Positions 11,395-24,900 of a DNA stretch of 64,000 nucleotides are shown one piece after another. The stretch is from Apoderus coryli. Its lineage: Eukaryota; Arthropoda; Insecta; Coleoptera; Attelabidae. The stretch's first letter is position 1; the number at the start of each line of letters is the position of its first letter. The stretch is from assembly GCA_911728435.2 (NCBI GenBank), contig OU452198.1:31277902-31341901 (forward strand), given 5' to 3'. Below the pieces are notes generated by a model. That model had not been told where the DNA came from and did no database searches. It worked only from the letters and a program-made list of their open reading frames with translations. A program made the translations under genes and the position numbers.

Positions 11395-12200
11395 TCGAGT
11401 CACCTTTCTTCGGAGCTCTTCCAGCTGCGTAAAACGCACTCCAAAGGGGTCGGGAAGAGATCGAAATGGGGTGGACACAGATTGGGAGTATAGCCCTGTT
11501 TTTTTGATGTTCGATTATAGGTACACTGCTGTGCAAAGGCACACACCACTTTGCAAAAAACTTCTGTTGGGGAGCAAGACATTTTGTAGTTTAGCGAGGA
11601 TACGAATGTATAGCGTGCGCAATCAGTAGATGCGTACAATTTAACCTGCACAGGAATCATCGGAAGTGCGACATTTCGATCGATATCATCTGATAGCCAG
11701 GCGACCATATTAGCACTGAGTTGAAATGTCATCAGCGGGGAATGCTTAAGATATCTTAACGAACTTAGCAAGAATATCAGCGATTTACCCGGACATTCTG
11801 GTATTAGGGAAAACGAAGAAGCCAAAAAGAAAGGGGGTGTCAACCCCTTTTGTAGGGTTTGAACCGTTCTGCGACTTAGGGAAATTAAGAAGGAAACAGA
11901 CAGACCAACACTCTGGCAAAATCTTCTTGAACTGATACATTTCAATAAATTCCTTGGAAACTTCAATCATGAAAGATCCAAAATCTGTTTGGATCTCAGT
12001 AAGAACGGGCTACGTATTCTCACAGGACATTGTCACCTTAAAGAACATATGGCTAGATTAGGCCAAGAAGAGAGCGATGAATGCAATTCCGTAGGGAGAA
12101 ACTCCTGAGCACCTCGTAACAGACTGCGCCGCTATCCGAAGCCAACGCAAGGAATACTTGAGGCATGAGAGAGTTGTAACACAGTTCAAGTAATTCAAGA
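11395..12200 (+). pseudogene. LINE remnant, C-terminal (RNase H-bearing type) region, decayed
   Basis: On the plus strand, frame-broken translation near 11980-12180 gives pieces typical of the C-terminal end of insect non-LTR retrotransposons with RNase H, such as SVRTGYVFSQDIVTLKN (a frameshifted LRILTGHCHLKEH) and TPEHLVTDCAA. The upstream part (11395-11950) has many stops. The 188-codon minus-strand ORF over the same stretch is antisense to this and looks spurious. Old and non-functional. Confidence 0.45.
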
Positions 12201-12644
12201 CAGGCAGACACCATAGACCATCAGGTTGCAGTGTATGAGATTTTAATCTTATAGTGAGCGTATCATCTTCAATACTTGTTCGAGAGTAAATATTTTTTCT
12301 AACGTAACACTTTGCTGAATTTCGACCCCATGGACTGTTCTCGTTGGCTATTCGAACTTTTGACATTTTGCCTTTAACGGAAGGCCCACAATGCCCACTA
12401 AAGCCGCCCACTGTGCATTGCTATTAAAACATTTCTGGTAATGACTGATCTGAATTAAATTTTAGTAAGTTCTTATGAAAAGTAAAATATCACGGTATCA
12501 ATTCTTGAACCTAAATCTGAAAGCTAGAGCCTGTTGATGGGATGAGGAGTAATCGTCATTAAAGTAGACCAAGTTGTATATTTGTAGATTGAGAGAAAGT
12601 GAACGAAGGAAATGATCCTTTCCTATAAAGAAATGTATTTTATT
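12200..12644. other. 3' flank of rhomboid gene 1
   Basis: No separate gene. It probably contains the 3' UTR and terminator of rhomboid gene 1 (minus strand), but no unambiguous AATAAA could be assigned. Confidence 0.35.
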
Positions 12645-12959
12645 TTAAATTGTCAGTTTTGGTTTTAAAAAATGATCAGTCCACACAACATTTAGCACAA
12701 TAGCTGTACCCATCAACGTTAGATAGAGTACAAAAGCTATCCACCAGATATATTTTTCCTTAGTTGTCACTTCGATGTTTCTCAATATCCATATGCCGAC
12801 TAGTAGTCCTGCTACAGCCCCACCAAAATGTGCAGCATATCCGATTTGTTCATTTTTATCCAAATAATGGCGATTGTAGATAGCGGTGCCAACATCAGTG
12901 GATGCAATTAGGATGAAAATAAAGAGTTGGACTCCCGGGAAAGCCATTTCGTGCCAGTT
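12645..12959 (-). CDS. rho-4: Rhomboid gene 1, exon 5 (catalytic His, stop)
   Basis: The exon starts with NWHEMAFPGVQLFIF after a TTTTAG acceptor and ends at the stop TAA. It encodes residues 267-370: the last transmembrane segments, AHFGGAVAGLLVG with the catalytic His310, and a short cytosolic or luminal tail. It aligns residue for residue with exon 50183-50483 of gene 2 except for the tail. Confidence 0.92.
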   Translation of the reverse strand, partial: NWHEMAFPGVQLFIFILIASTDVGTAIYNRHYLDKNEQIGYAAHFGGAVAGLLVGIWILRNIEVTTKEKYIWWIAFVLYLTLMGTAIVLNVVWTDHFLKPKLTI

Positions 12960-15900
12960 CTAAAACAACATTGACTTCCTTTAACTTATGTGCTAATAAA
13001 GTTTTTACTAATGATATTCACCATTATTATTGTTGAAATATGTGCTGTAATTATTGAATACACTCCGCCACTAGCTCCTGCTAGAAACACCGCTGAATCC
13101 ACAATAGACGTACATAGTGAACCGGCTATAACTCCAGCAAAATAAATTAGTAAGACACGCCACCAGCTATGGACCATTTCCAAAGGAATTCCTAACATTA
13201 CCTGTACTATCAGGTTGACGATTAAATGCATTTTACTGGAAAAAGAAAAACTACAAATTAAATTACGCAACTGGTGGAAAATTTGTAACAAGACATTGGA
13301 AAGTTAATTTTATTATTATTAATCCACCCTTTATGAGGAAAAATAAAATAAAAAATAGTTTCACGGCTCTAAAATGTTTTGACGGAATAATGGAGAATTG
13401 AATATTTTTGACTGTTTATGAGAGTATTGCAACGTTTCAACCCTTAAAAACCACCCTTATTGCAGAAAATATAGGAAACATTGTATCCACATCTTAATTG
13501 CATTTATAATTAATGGAAGACTCATCACTGTTTATAATAGTACTGATGATTCATTGCAAAGTTTCATCCCTTAAAAACAACTCTTAATGATGAATTGAAG
13601 ATTTTTTACTGACTTCAAAACACTGAACTAAATTCAACGAGAGACTTAAATCGATCCAACAATTTTCACTGAATAATACAATTCGATTTTTCACCATAAC
13701 TTTTTTCATTTTTAATATTTTTAGTCGCTCCAAAAAGCAATTTGCAGGGAATTGCAAAAGCTACAAATCAACTTTTATAGTTGAAGGAGCTGAACTCGTT
13801 TTTGAAATTGAAATTTTTAGGCTTTAAGGTGGTCCTTACACACAAATGCAAACTAAAAAACGTAGTAACTCAGTTAATTTTGGCTCTACAGATAAATTGA
13901 AAGAGAGCATAAACTAAAGACCTTTAATGTTGAACCCTTGCATTTTTCACGTATCTGGTTTAGTTTTTGAGTTTATTTTGAAAAAAAGGAAAAAAAAAAT
14001 ACGCCCATAATGCATAAAGTGGCACGTTTAAAATACTCATTGTGATTAAGCAACTACTTGATCACCTATACCGGGTGGTCCATTTATCTTGAGACAGCCT
14101 TATATCTTAAAAACGGCATATTTTTCAGAAAAAAAGTTCAAATAAGAGTTGTTTGCTATTATGGAGCAAATGCAGTGGTGGTATCCATTTGCGAATTTGA
14201 CAACTGTTTCAAGGTTATCTCAAGGTTAACTTTGTTTTTTTAAATAGAAACATAGATTTTTTTATTACAGAATCGTATTCTACAGAAAAAACAAATAACT
14301 TTTGTTAACAAAATTTTTTTATTCCGATTGAAATAAAAACATTTTTTACAACATTTATTTGCTATTACACGAAAGAAAAACCTTGAAATTTATTATAATC
14401 AATGCTCAAAATGACCTCCAACTTCAATGCACTTATAAATTTGCTTTATGAAGGATTCCTGACTCTGAAAAATATTCTCTCTGGTCACATTTCTGCAAGC
14501 ATTTCTAATGCGTTCCATCGTATTTTCCGGTGCAGTTCTAAAAGACTACTTCTTTAATACTTCCCCATAAAAAAAAAACAAATTGAGGGCGTTAAATCAG
14601 GTATCCAAGGCCACACAACGGGGCCACCCCTTCCAATCCATGGGTCAGGATATTCACTTCTCTTAACCGATATTATCAAACTTAATACCAAAACTGAGAA
14701 AAGCTTGCTGCCGTTTCGTACTTCGCGATTTTACACATGGTGGTAGAACACACCGAATATCTGAAATGCTTACAAAGGCCGTATCTGCAACCGTTGGAAA
14801 TACAAACGAGTTTTTTATTTTAGAACTGTGTCGCAAAAAACTAACATTAAAATCATTATCTTTCTTTTCCAAAACCTTGGCCACATAAAACACACGATTT
14901 TTTATCATGAAATTCGATCAAAACATATGCGTTAATATCAATGTTTTCGTCAATATTTAGGGCAAAATCAGTAAATGACTGACAGTCTGATGAGTCAGAC
15001 ACAAATGAATTTACTTCGCTGTCCGATGACGAAATATTTGCTGTTCTTTTTTAATTTAATTCAATTTTTCTTTTTGTTCCTTGCGAGCGTTTCAAAGATT
15101 CCTTCCTCTTCTTACTTTTCTGCTCGATTTCCTCCTTTTCTGGAGTGTCCGTTATAATTTTGCTTCGACCTGTATTTCTTCTTGTTTTAATTTTTCGTTT
15201 CGTGGCCTTTGGAAATCCAAAAAGTTCCTCGGGAGATTTGAAATCGCCGGAACTGTTACTCTTTTTTTCGGGTGTTATATTATTTCCTACCACTATCACA
15301 TTTTGTGTATCGCATTCTTTTTGTAAGCCACTTGGTCCTGGTTGAGGTTCACTGTCATTTGCTTCTATTGCTTCCGTATAGGCTGGTGGCCGATCGGTAA
15401 CACTGTTCATCAAAAATATGTTTATCAAATGGCATTCTGCCACATTTTCGAAACCCAGAACTGATCCACATTATACTTATTAAATGAGGTTGCTCTGGAC
15501 AAATTACATCCTTCTGGCTGTCGCACACTTAAATCTGTATGCCTCTTTTTAAACCCGTGAAGCAGATCCCAGCAGATCTACATTATTTTGCTATCTGCCG
15601 GAGAATGTTTGGTTTTTTGAACATATCTAGCAAGTGTCTGATATTTTACGTTGTTTCTCTCCGCAGCAATCCTTAACTCATTTTATGCGTTATGACATCA
15701 TCCACAGCTTTCTTCAATGAATCTGGACTAAACATGCCCTTTTGAGATCTTCTCTTTCTACCTCTCGACATCCTAAACATTTAGAGAGTTTAAAAATTGT
15801 AAAAAAAGTGAAGGACCACCTTGAGACAGAGTCTCAAAGTGGCCCACATCATGTGTCTCAAGGTAGCCCAAAAGCATACCGATCAGTTTTATGAAATTTT

Positions 15901-18900
15901 CTAAATAAAATCTTAGAAGATATGCATTAATATGACCAAAATTCATAAGCTGAATAATTACTTGTTCCAATAAAATTATATAAATGGCACAATGTCACTT
16001 GAAAAATGTATATCGATGATTTTTCTATAAATGTATAAAAAACTTACCTGACACTATACTAAATTTTTCGCTTAAAATTTGTATTTGGCCACGTGCGTTC
16101 CCGCCGAGAACATAAGTAATACTAACTTTTGGAATGATGCACGCGGTGAAGAAAACTTACGGCTTTGGCGCCAAACTTAAAAATGGCGGCGTTTATCTCA
16201 TGGTGAGCTTGTCTCAAGGTGGCCCACTCTCCCCTAGGTTGTGGCGATTCACCTGTACATGGTTTGTAAAACCAGATTCGTTCGAAAACAATACACTATA
16301 GAAAAAGTTTCTGTTTAATCGAATTTGCTATCGTGCCCACTGACAAAATCTGACTCGATTCTCAAAATCATCACCATGAAGTTCTTGCTGATGCAAAGCA
16401 ATGTGATACGGGTGAAATTTATGCCGCTTTAATATCCTAAGAATGCTTGATTTAGAAATTCTAGTGTCTTGAGAAATTCTTCGACAAGAAACATGCGGAT
16501 TCACAGCAATAGCCGCCAATACTGCGATTTCATTATTTTCACCACTGACAGTAGCTCGTCGACTTCGTTTATTCGGCTGTACATTTCCGGTTTCTCTAAA
16601 ATCCTTCACAACACGGTAAAATGTAGCTCGGGTGATAGGATTTCTTTCTGGAATACGTTGCATATACAATGCTACGGGATTATCGACATTTCTGTGACAT
16701 TCTCCATAGAGCAATATCATCTCAACCTTTTGTGCTACAGAAACTACAAAAACTAACTTATTGTTTATTGTCTCTCACAAGTGTAAAGATATTATGAATG
16801 AGTTCGTTTTTTCGGCTGTACCTACTTTTCCGGTCTGTCTAAAATCCTTCACCGCACGGTAAAATGTAGCGCGAGTTATAGGATTTCTTTCTGGAAAACG
16901 TTGCATATACAATGCTACACTACAAAAAATTGCTGTAAATCCTGGTGATTCTACATAATAAATCAATATCGACTATGTAATATTTACCATAACATCCAAG
17001 TAATTTATAAGTTACAGATACTTAGATGTATTATTACATCATAAAAGTACATGTCCACAAAAGTACACAGTTTTACATATTTTTCCATTTGTATGTGTAA
17101 TAGAATGTGATTGTATGTAAAAAGATGTAATTTTATGTGAGAGAATGTAGAAATACGCTGAATTACATCAAACCACGTAAAATCTCCTGTTTCACCGTTT
17201 AAAATTGAAGACGTCCAGAAGCCAGCAGGGGTCGCATCCTCGCATGCTTTATTTTTAATCTTGCCGTTTGTGGTTGTGTATATAGGAGTTAGGGGTATAC
17301 GAGATTTATAATAATAATAATAATGCCTAATAGATTTAATACATGTACTGGGTTTTGATGTGCCGCGTAAAACGTAATAAGCAGTTTTTGATTTGGAAAC
17401 TTCAGAATAAGGTAAGTACGTAACAATAGAGATAATATTTTTGGTAAGGGCCATTTTACCATTATCAGGAAATATTGTATACACCAACATTCTCACAGAA
17501 AGCAGCAACAATATTCGATGTCTATTTGGAAGTTTCAAAATGGTGTTTAAAACGTATGGTGCCTTTTATCCACATTTAACGATCTCACAACTGCTTTGGT
17601 AAGGAAGATACCAAACCTCTTTTGCAAAATCTGACTAATTTTAAGTGCGCATTAACAAACTATTTATTTATGACCTATTTTGTACATGATTACAAGAAAC
17701 ATTCCTTTTTACTAGTTGCTGTATTTTTACAATATTATAAGCTAACCGTAAAGAATAGGTATTTTGTTACTGTTTATATAAGTACGTCCACATACGTACT
17801 TATACACTGTTTATTACTATGATGTGTATTGTTTTTCTTTTTAATATAGCTGTAGTTTAAATTTTACTACTTGTGTTTTTATCTAAATATAATATGCTAA
17901 AGATGGTTATTTTTCAGATAAATTTCTGCCCAACGTTTACGGTACATCCTGTATCAGGGCGATTCAAATTTTAATAGGGAAAATTCACCAGCTACTTATA
18001 TGGTTATGAACATGAAGAAAAGGACCAAGGTCGGTAAATGCTTCGTATTCAACATAGCTATACAAGGTGTTAAAAGTGAAGCTCTGATGATATTTTATTG
18101 CTCCTAAACGTTTAGAGATAAATTAAAGACAAGACAGAGTAAAAAGTTTAGTAGCTGTCCTAAATTTAGTTAATGTAATGTAATGTTAAGATAAGAAAGC
18201 ATAATCGGAGCTTCACTTTTAACAGCATGTATGTTGAATACGACCCATTTTCCCACCTATGTCTATATTATGCTTTTCATCATATTTTGAGCCATATAAC
18301 TCGCAGGTGAAGATTCCACATTAAAAGTTAAATCACCCTGTATAGGTATAACTTGGAGTATCTTGTATTTATACGTGTTCAACTACGTAATTGTAAACAT
18401 ATACAGAATGGGAATTTTACATTAAATTTCATGCACAAATAATTAAAAATACATAAAGGTTGTATTAATGGTTACATAACTGAACATGTAAATTTACCTA
18501 TCAAGACATTACTTTACATGTCCATAATGGGATTCTTACATTAAATTTCATTCACAAATAATTAAAACTACATAATCCTTGTATTAATTATTAAACAACT
18601 GAATGTGTAAATTTACCTATCAATACATGCTTTTATTTTGCATGTATAACAATGTAATTTTTACATGGTAAACCAGGGCATAATATTACCTATGATTTTT
18701 TTGGTAATTTTACACAAATTTTAGTTGTAGTGTACACTACAACTAAAATTTGTGTAAAATTACCAAAAAAATCATAGGTAGTGTACACTACAACTAAAAT
18801 TTGTGTAAAATTACCAAAAAAATCATAGGTAATATTATGCCCTGGTTTACCATGTAAAAATTACATTGTTATACATGCAAAATAAAAGCATGTATTGATA

Positions 18901-21900
18901 GGTAAATTTACACATTCAGTTGTTTAATAATTAATACAAGGATTATGTAGTTTTAATTATTTGTGAATGAAATTTAATGTAAGAATCCCATTATGGACAT
19001 GTAAAGTAATGTCTTGATAGGTAAATTTACATGTTCAGTTATGTAACCATTAATACAACCTTTATGTATTTTTAATTATTTGTGCATGAAATTTAATGTA
19101 AAATTCCCATTCTGTATATGTTTACAATTACGTAGTTGAACACGTATAAATACAAGATACTCCAAGTTATACCTATACAGGGTGATTTAACTTTTAATGT
19201 GGAATCTTCACCTGCGAGTTATATGGCTCAAAATATGATGAAAAGCATAATATAGACATAGGTGGGAAAATGGGTCGTATTCAACATACATGCTGTTAAA
19301 AGTGAAGCTCCGATTATGCTTTCTTATCTTAACATTACATTACATTAACTAAATTTAGGACAGCTACTAAACTTTTTACTCTGTCTTGTCTTTAATTTAT
19401 CTCTAAACGTTTAGGAGCAATAAAATATCATCAGAGCTTCACTTTTAACACCTTGTATAGCTATGTTGAATACGAAGCATTTACCGACCTTGGTCCTTTT
19501 CTTCATGTTCATAACCATATAAGTAGCTGGTGAATTTTCCCTATTAAAATTTGAATCGCCCTGATACAGGATGTACCGTAAACGTTGGGCAGAAATTTAT
19601 CTGAAAAATAACCATCTTTAGCATATTATATTTAGATAAAAACACAAGTAGTAAAATTTAAACTACAGCTATATTAAAAAGAAAAACAATACACATCATA
19701 GTAATAAACAGTGTATAAGTACGTATGTGGACGTACTTATATAAACAGTAACAAAATACCTATTCTTTACGGTTAGCTTATAATATTGTAAAAATACAGC
19801 AACTAGTAAAAAGGAATGTTTCTTGTAATCATGTACAAAATAGGTCATAAATAAATAGTTTGTTAATGCGCACTTAAAATTAGTCAGATTTTGCAAAAGA
19901 GGTTTGGTATCTTCCTTACCAAAGCAGTTGTGAGATCGTTAAATGTGGATAAAAGGCACCATACGTTTTAAACACCATTTTGAAACTTCCAAATAGACAT
20001 CGAATATTGTTGCTGCTTTCTGTGAGAATGTTGGTGTATACAATATTTCCTGATAATGGTAAAATGGCCCTTACCAAAAATATTATCTCTATTGTTACGT
20101 ACTTACCTTATTCTGAAGTTTCCAAATCAAAAACTGCTTATTACGTTTTACGCGGCACATCAAAACCCAGTACATGTATTAAATCTATTAGGCATTATTA
20201 TTATTATTATAAATCTCGTATACCCCTAACTCCTATATACACAACCACAAACGGCAAGATTAAAAATAAAGCATGCGAGGATGCGACCCCTGCTGGCTTC
20301 TGGACGTCTTCAATTTTAAACGGTGAAACAGGAGATTTTACGTGGTTTGATGTAATTCAGCGTATTTCTACATTCTCTCACATAAAATTACATCTTTTTA
20401 CATACAATCACATTCTATTACACATACAAATGGAAAAATATGTAAAACTGTGTACTTTTGTGGACATGTACTTTTATGATGTAATAATACATCTAAGTAT
20501 CTGTAACTTATAAATTACTTGGATGTTATGGTAAATATTACATAGTCGATATTGATTTATTATGTAGAATCACCAGGATTTACAGCAATTTTTTGTAGTG
20601 TACGGCATTATCGACATTTTTGTGACATTCTCCATAGAGCAATATAATCTCAACCTTTCATGCTACATAAAAATGTTTCATATTTTCTCAAAACTAACTT
20701 ATTGTTTATTGTCACTCACAAGTGTAAAGATATTATGAATGATTTCTTTGCTATAAATATGCAAAAATGGTTACCAGATGAAAAATTTACTACTTTTTAG
20801 CTCTCCATATCATATACAGGGTGGTCCAACGAAAAGTTTGCACCTAGCTTTTCTCTTTTTTTTGTAGTCGAATGCGAAAATGCTCGGACACGTCGATTTT
20901 GCTTTTGAGGGGGACACATTTTAAACATATTTTTCGATCTGCGCCTTTAACCCCCTAGCGGGGGTGAGTAACAACCCTAAAATTTTAAATGGAAAGAGGG
21001 GTCTAATGACATATCATTTGAAAGGACACAAAATTGTCTTTCTAATGATACCCTATTTGTCGAATTTTACTAAAACAGTTAATACGAAAACGACTTTAAA
21101 GACATTAAGCCGATAATTTTGGTATTAATGAGAAATACAAATAAGTTTTAATTATTACGACTGAAAACAACTACAATCATTTCTAAATTATTTACTTTGA
21201 AGAAAAACGGGATTTCAAAAACACTATCTTATTTATCAGAACTAAATTCCTCACTAATCGTTTGCGTTTTTTGTTGAAATAAAAACTGCAGATACGTGTA
21301 GGAAAAGAATTTACACCGTTTATTTTAGTCTTTTCATTGATTCAGTTTGGTTGCTTCTCAAGTTATTTTACTTTTACCGTACAAAATGATTTATTCCATT
21401 CTAGAACGAGTTGAAATTGTTAAACTTGATACACACCTGATATGCTACAAAATGTTAGAAATAGATTTGAACAAAATCTGTATTATTGTATGGAATCAAA
21501 TGGGTCACATTTTCAACATTTGTTAATGTAACGTTTTAATAAATCAATTTAACAGCTTGTTTACTTTTTTTACAAAGCAATGTTAAAACTAACAAACATT
21601 GGAATGTACTAACGATTGCAGGTGTTTTCACTCGCAATAATTAAAACTTATTTGTATTTCTCATTAATACCAAAATTATCGGCTTAATGTCTTTAAAGTC
21701 GTTTTCGTATTAACTGTTTTAGTAAAATTCGACAAATAGGGTATCATTAGAAAGACAATTTTGTGTCCTTTCAAATGATATGTCATTAGACCCCTCTTTC
21801 CATTTAAAATTTTAGGGTTGTTACTCACCCCCGCTAGGGGGTTAAAGGCGCAGATCGAAAAATATGTTTAAAATGTGTCCCCCTCAAAAGCAAAATCGAC

Positions 21901-24900
21901 GTGTCCGAGCATTTTCGCATTCGACTACAAAAAAAAGAGAAAAGCTAGGTGCAAACTTTTCGTTGGACCACCCTGTATGTAATACGAGTATATGTATATA
22001 TGGAGACTATTAGTTTCATGAAAAAAAAAATTTTTTTAATTTCACCGGAAATACTTCTTTTTGGTCATTTTATACATAAATAAGTAGTTTTAAAAAAATG
22101 TCTGTCTGTCTGTCTGTCTGTCTGTATCCACGAAAACGCAAAAACCGCTTAACAGATTTTAACCAAATTTGGTACAAAAATACTATTGGACATGGCAAGG
22201 AGCTGATTAGATTTTGGGAAACATTGAGCGTAGGCAAAGGGTTTAAAAGAGGGTTCAAAAATTAAAAAAATTCATAGTTCTTAAACTTATCGGAAATACT
22301 GCATAATTTTTTACGCATTTAATTGAATATAACCTAAAATATTGAACATAAAATATTAGACCACATTGGCGTTCGAAAATAGTGTAAAATGGGGTAAAAA
22401 AGATTAAAAAAAAAACGTATTTCTTAAAAATAGCAGAAATATTAACTAGTTATTTATAGTTTTGATAGAATATAACCTATAAAATGTGTCATGAATAACT
22501 TACTTTCATAGGCGTTCGTAAATAGTGGAAAAGGGGTCAAAACATAAAAAATATATATTTCCTAAACTTATTCGGAATATGGAATAATTTTTCATAGTTG
22601 TGATACAATATAAGCTAAAAAATATTCCATAAAAGAATTGGTTCACACAGGCGTTCGAAAATAGTTTAAAAAAAGGGTCAAAAACGAAAAAAAAAAATGT
22701 TTCTCAAATATACCAGAAAAATTGGCTAATTATATATAGCTTTGATATAAGATAACCTAACAAATGCAGCATAAAATTTGTATTTCCATAGGCGTTCGTA
22801 AATAGTAGAAAAAGGGGTAAAATAAAAAAAATTAAAATGTAAAAATTTTTATATTTAACTAGATGAATTGGTGTTAAAATAGACGACAAAAATTAATGTA
22901 CCATAGGCGTCCGTGAAAATTCTATAAAAGGGTCAGAAAAAAATTGTATCCGTGATAACTCAGAAACCACTTAACGGATTTTAACCACATTTGATACGAA
23001 AATACTACAGGATATTTATAGGTGGTGATTAACATTGTGCGTAGGCAAGAGGTTTAAAAGAGGGTTCAAAAATCATAGTTCTTAAACTTATCCGAAATAT
23101 TGAATAATTTTTTATAGTTGTGATAGAATATAACCTAAAAAATGTTACATAAAAGAATTAGTTCACACAGGCGTTCGAAAATAGTCTTAAAAAAGGGTCA
23201 AAAACGAAAAAAAAATGTTTCCCAAATATACCAGAAAAATAGGCTAATTATATATAGCTTTCATATAAGATAACCTAAAAAATGCAGTATAAAATTTTTA
23301 TTTACATAGGCGTTCGTAAATAGTAAAAAAAGGGGTAAAATAAAAAAAAATTAAAATGTAAAAAAATTTATATTTAACTAGTTGAATTGGTGTTAAAAAT
23401 ACACGACAAAAATTAATGTTCCATAGGCGTCCGTGAAAATTCTATAAAAGGGTCAGAAAAAATTTGTATCCGTGATAACTCAAAAACCACTTAACGGATA
23501 ACCTAATTTATTAAATTTAGATAAATGACAAAAAGGTCATAAAATTATTACTTTTACACTTAAATATGGAGAGCTATTCGTGCCTCGAGGGCAACAGTTT
23601 ATTTTAAATAATTTTAATTTTTTCTACTAATTAAACGAAATTTATTTAAACGTTAGAACAAGTAACAAAACCAAACTAACTTCATAATTGCAAAATTAAA
23701 AAAAAAAAAACAATAAAAAACCATACACAGTTAAATTAAATGTTAAAAATGTCCGCCGGTATTTTCAATGCACGCAGCAAGTCTTCGACTATTTTTACGG
23801 TTTGGAGAAAAAAAGTTGTTTTTTATAATTATAAAAAACAACTTTTTTAGAAGGATAAGCTGAAGAAAAGTCGTAATTTTTTTTAAATTTTGCAATTATA
23901 AAGTTAACGTTTAATTAGTAGAAAAAGTTAAATTTATTTCAACAAACTTTCAACAGGTGATTTTGCTCGAAAACGGCCAACTTTAGAGCTTAAGCCCAAG
24001 AGTACCTTTTTTGTGTAGAAAATATTGGCGGTTTAACTAGGTATCTTAAAAACGTACATTTTCCAGTGGCGTAGAAATTGGGGAGAAAAACACCCACTAC
24101 CCCTTCAAAATCTTCACCAATTATGAATTAATAAAAAACATTCTTGCACAAAACACAGCTTATTATGAGTAGAACATGCTTAAAAAAGCTGTGTTCTGGT
24201 TCCGGAGATATCCGCAAAAAACAGATATTTTTTCCAACTTCAACACCCTGTATCTCGAAAATGGTGCAGGGTTAGTTAATAGAGACTTTTTTCATATTTT
24301 TGAACGAGCTTCAAAATTTGTTGTAAAAACAAAAAAAAAAGAAATCATCCATGGATTATTGGGTAAGTTTAATACGTCCACAAAGCAGAGGATGTTTGGT
24401 TTAATACATCTCCTGTCAAATATAATTCGGTTAGGTTCCGTTAAGTTAGATATCGGTACCAGTAGCGTATCATTTATTTACTAAAGACCAATATTAAATA
24501 AAAACATTTTGAGTTTTATGCTCAAAATTGGTGAGTCAAAAACGTGTTGTAACCGTTATCGATTATTTTTCACCGCTGCATGCCGCTTATACTTAACCAA
24601 TCACATAGGTACGTCCACGTAGTGTGTGTGAGCGGAGCTAACACCCTATTGGCTGCGCAGCGTACGGGTAGGCGTATATAAACCAGTGCCGCGCGCGATA
24701 TAGTCAGTTAAAATTTAATAATTATAGTGTGCGAATTTTAGTGAGGAAGTTAATTAATTCGACGAATATGTATAAGTTATTCAGACGTATCAAGTCTCCG
24801 GCCCAGTTGGCGAGTTTACCAGTGGAAATGTGGTGTGCGATATTGCGCTTATTAGATGGAACATCTTTATTATCGATGGTACGTGGTTTTTCAATTTTAT

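Larger units (their letters stand above)
16918..20600. mobile_element. Giant near-perfect palindromic element with TA target duplication
   Basis: Position x pairs with 37518-x from 16916 to 18740 and 18778 to 20602: two arms of about 1.8 kb around a 37 bp spacer. Encoded 177- and 66-codon ORFs are identical in the two arms, implying essentially no divergence. The outer ends are CACTACAAAAAATTG and its complement, flanked by TA. An uninterrupted homologue of the target reads ATACAATGCTACGGCATT (reverse complement of about 42640-42657), which fits insertion at TA. At the centre the arms end in TTTAGTTGTAGTG / CACTACAACTAAA. One unit is thus about 1.8 kb with CACTAC ends, and two units lie head to head. 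No transposase is recognised; the mobilising family is unknown (TA plus short TIR suggests Tc1/mariner-like). Confidence 0.85.

Noticed and set aside
11400..11966. 188-codon minus-strand ORF
   Set aside because: It is antisense to LINE-like plus-strand text, has odd composition and no domain.
15051..15443. Independent nuclear Lys-rich protein
   Set aside because: It sits between pogo-like N- and C-terminal text and matches the low-complexity region of such transposases.
17005..17538. A 177-codon ORF present twice, identical, as a real gene pair
   Set aside because: The two copies are mirror images in palindrome arms, the sequence includes a microsatellite-derived Tyr run and binding-site-like repeats, and no domain is visible.
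16916..20602. Palindrome as a pure sequencing artefact (missed adapter)
   Set aside because: Symmetry stops exactly at TA on both sides and the flanks join into one continuous transposase, which an adapter artefact would not produce. Assembly error still cannot be excluded without reads.
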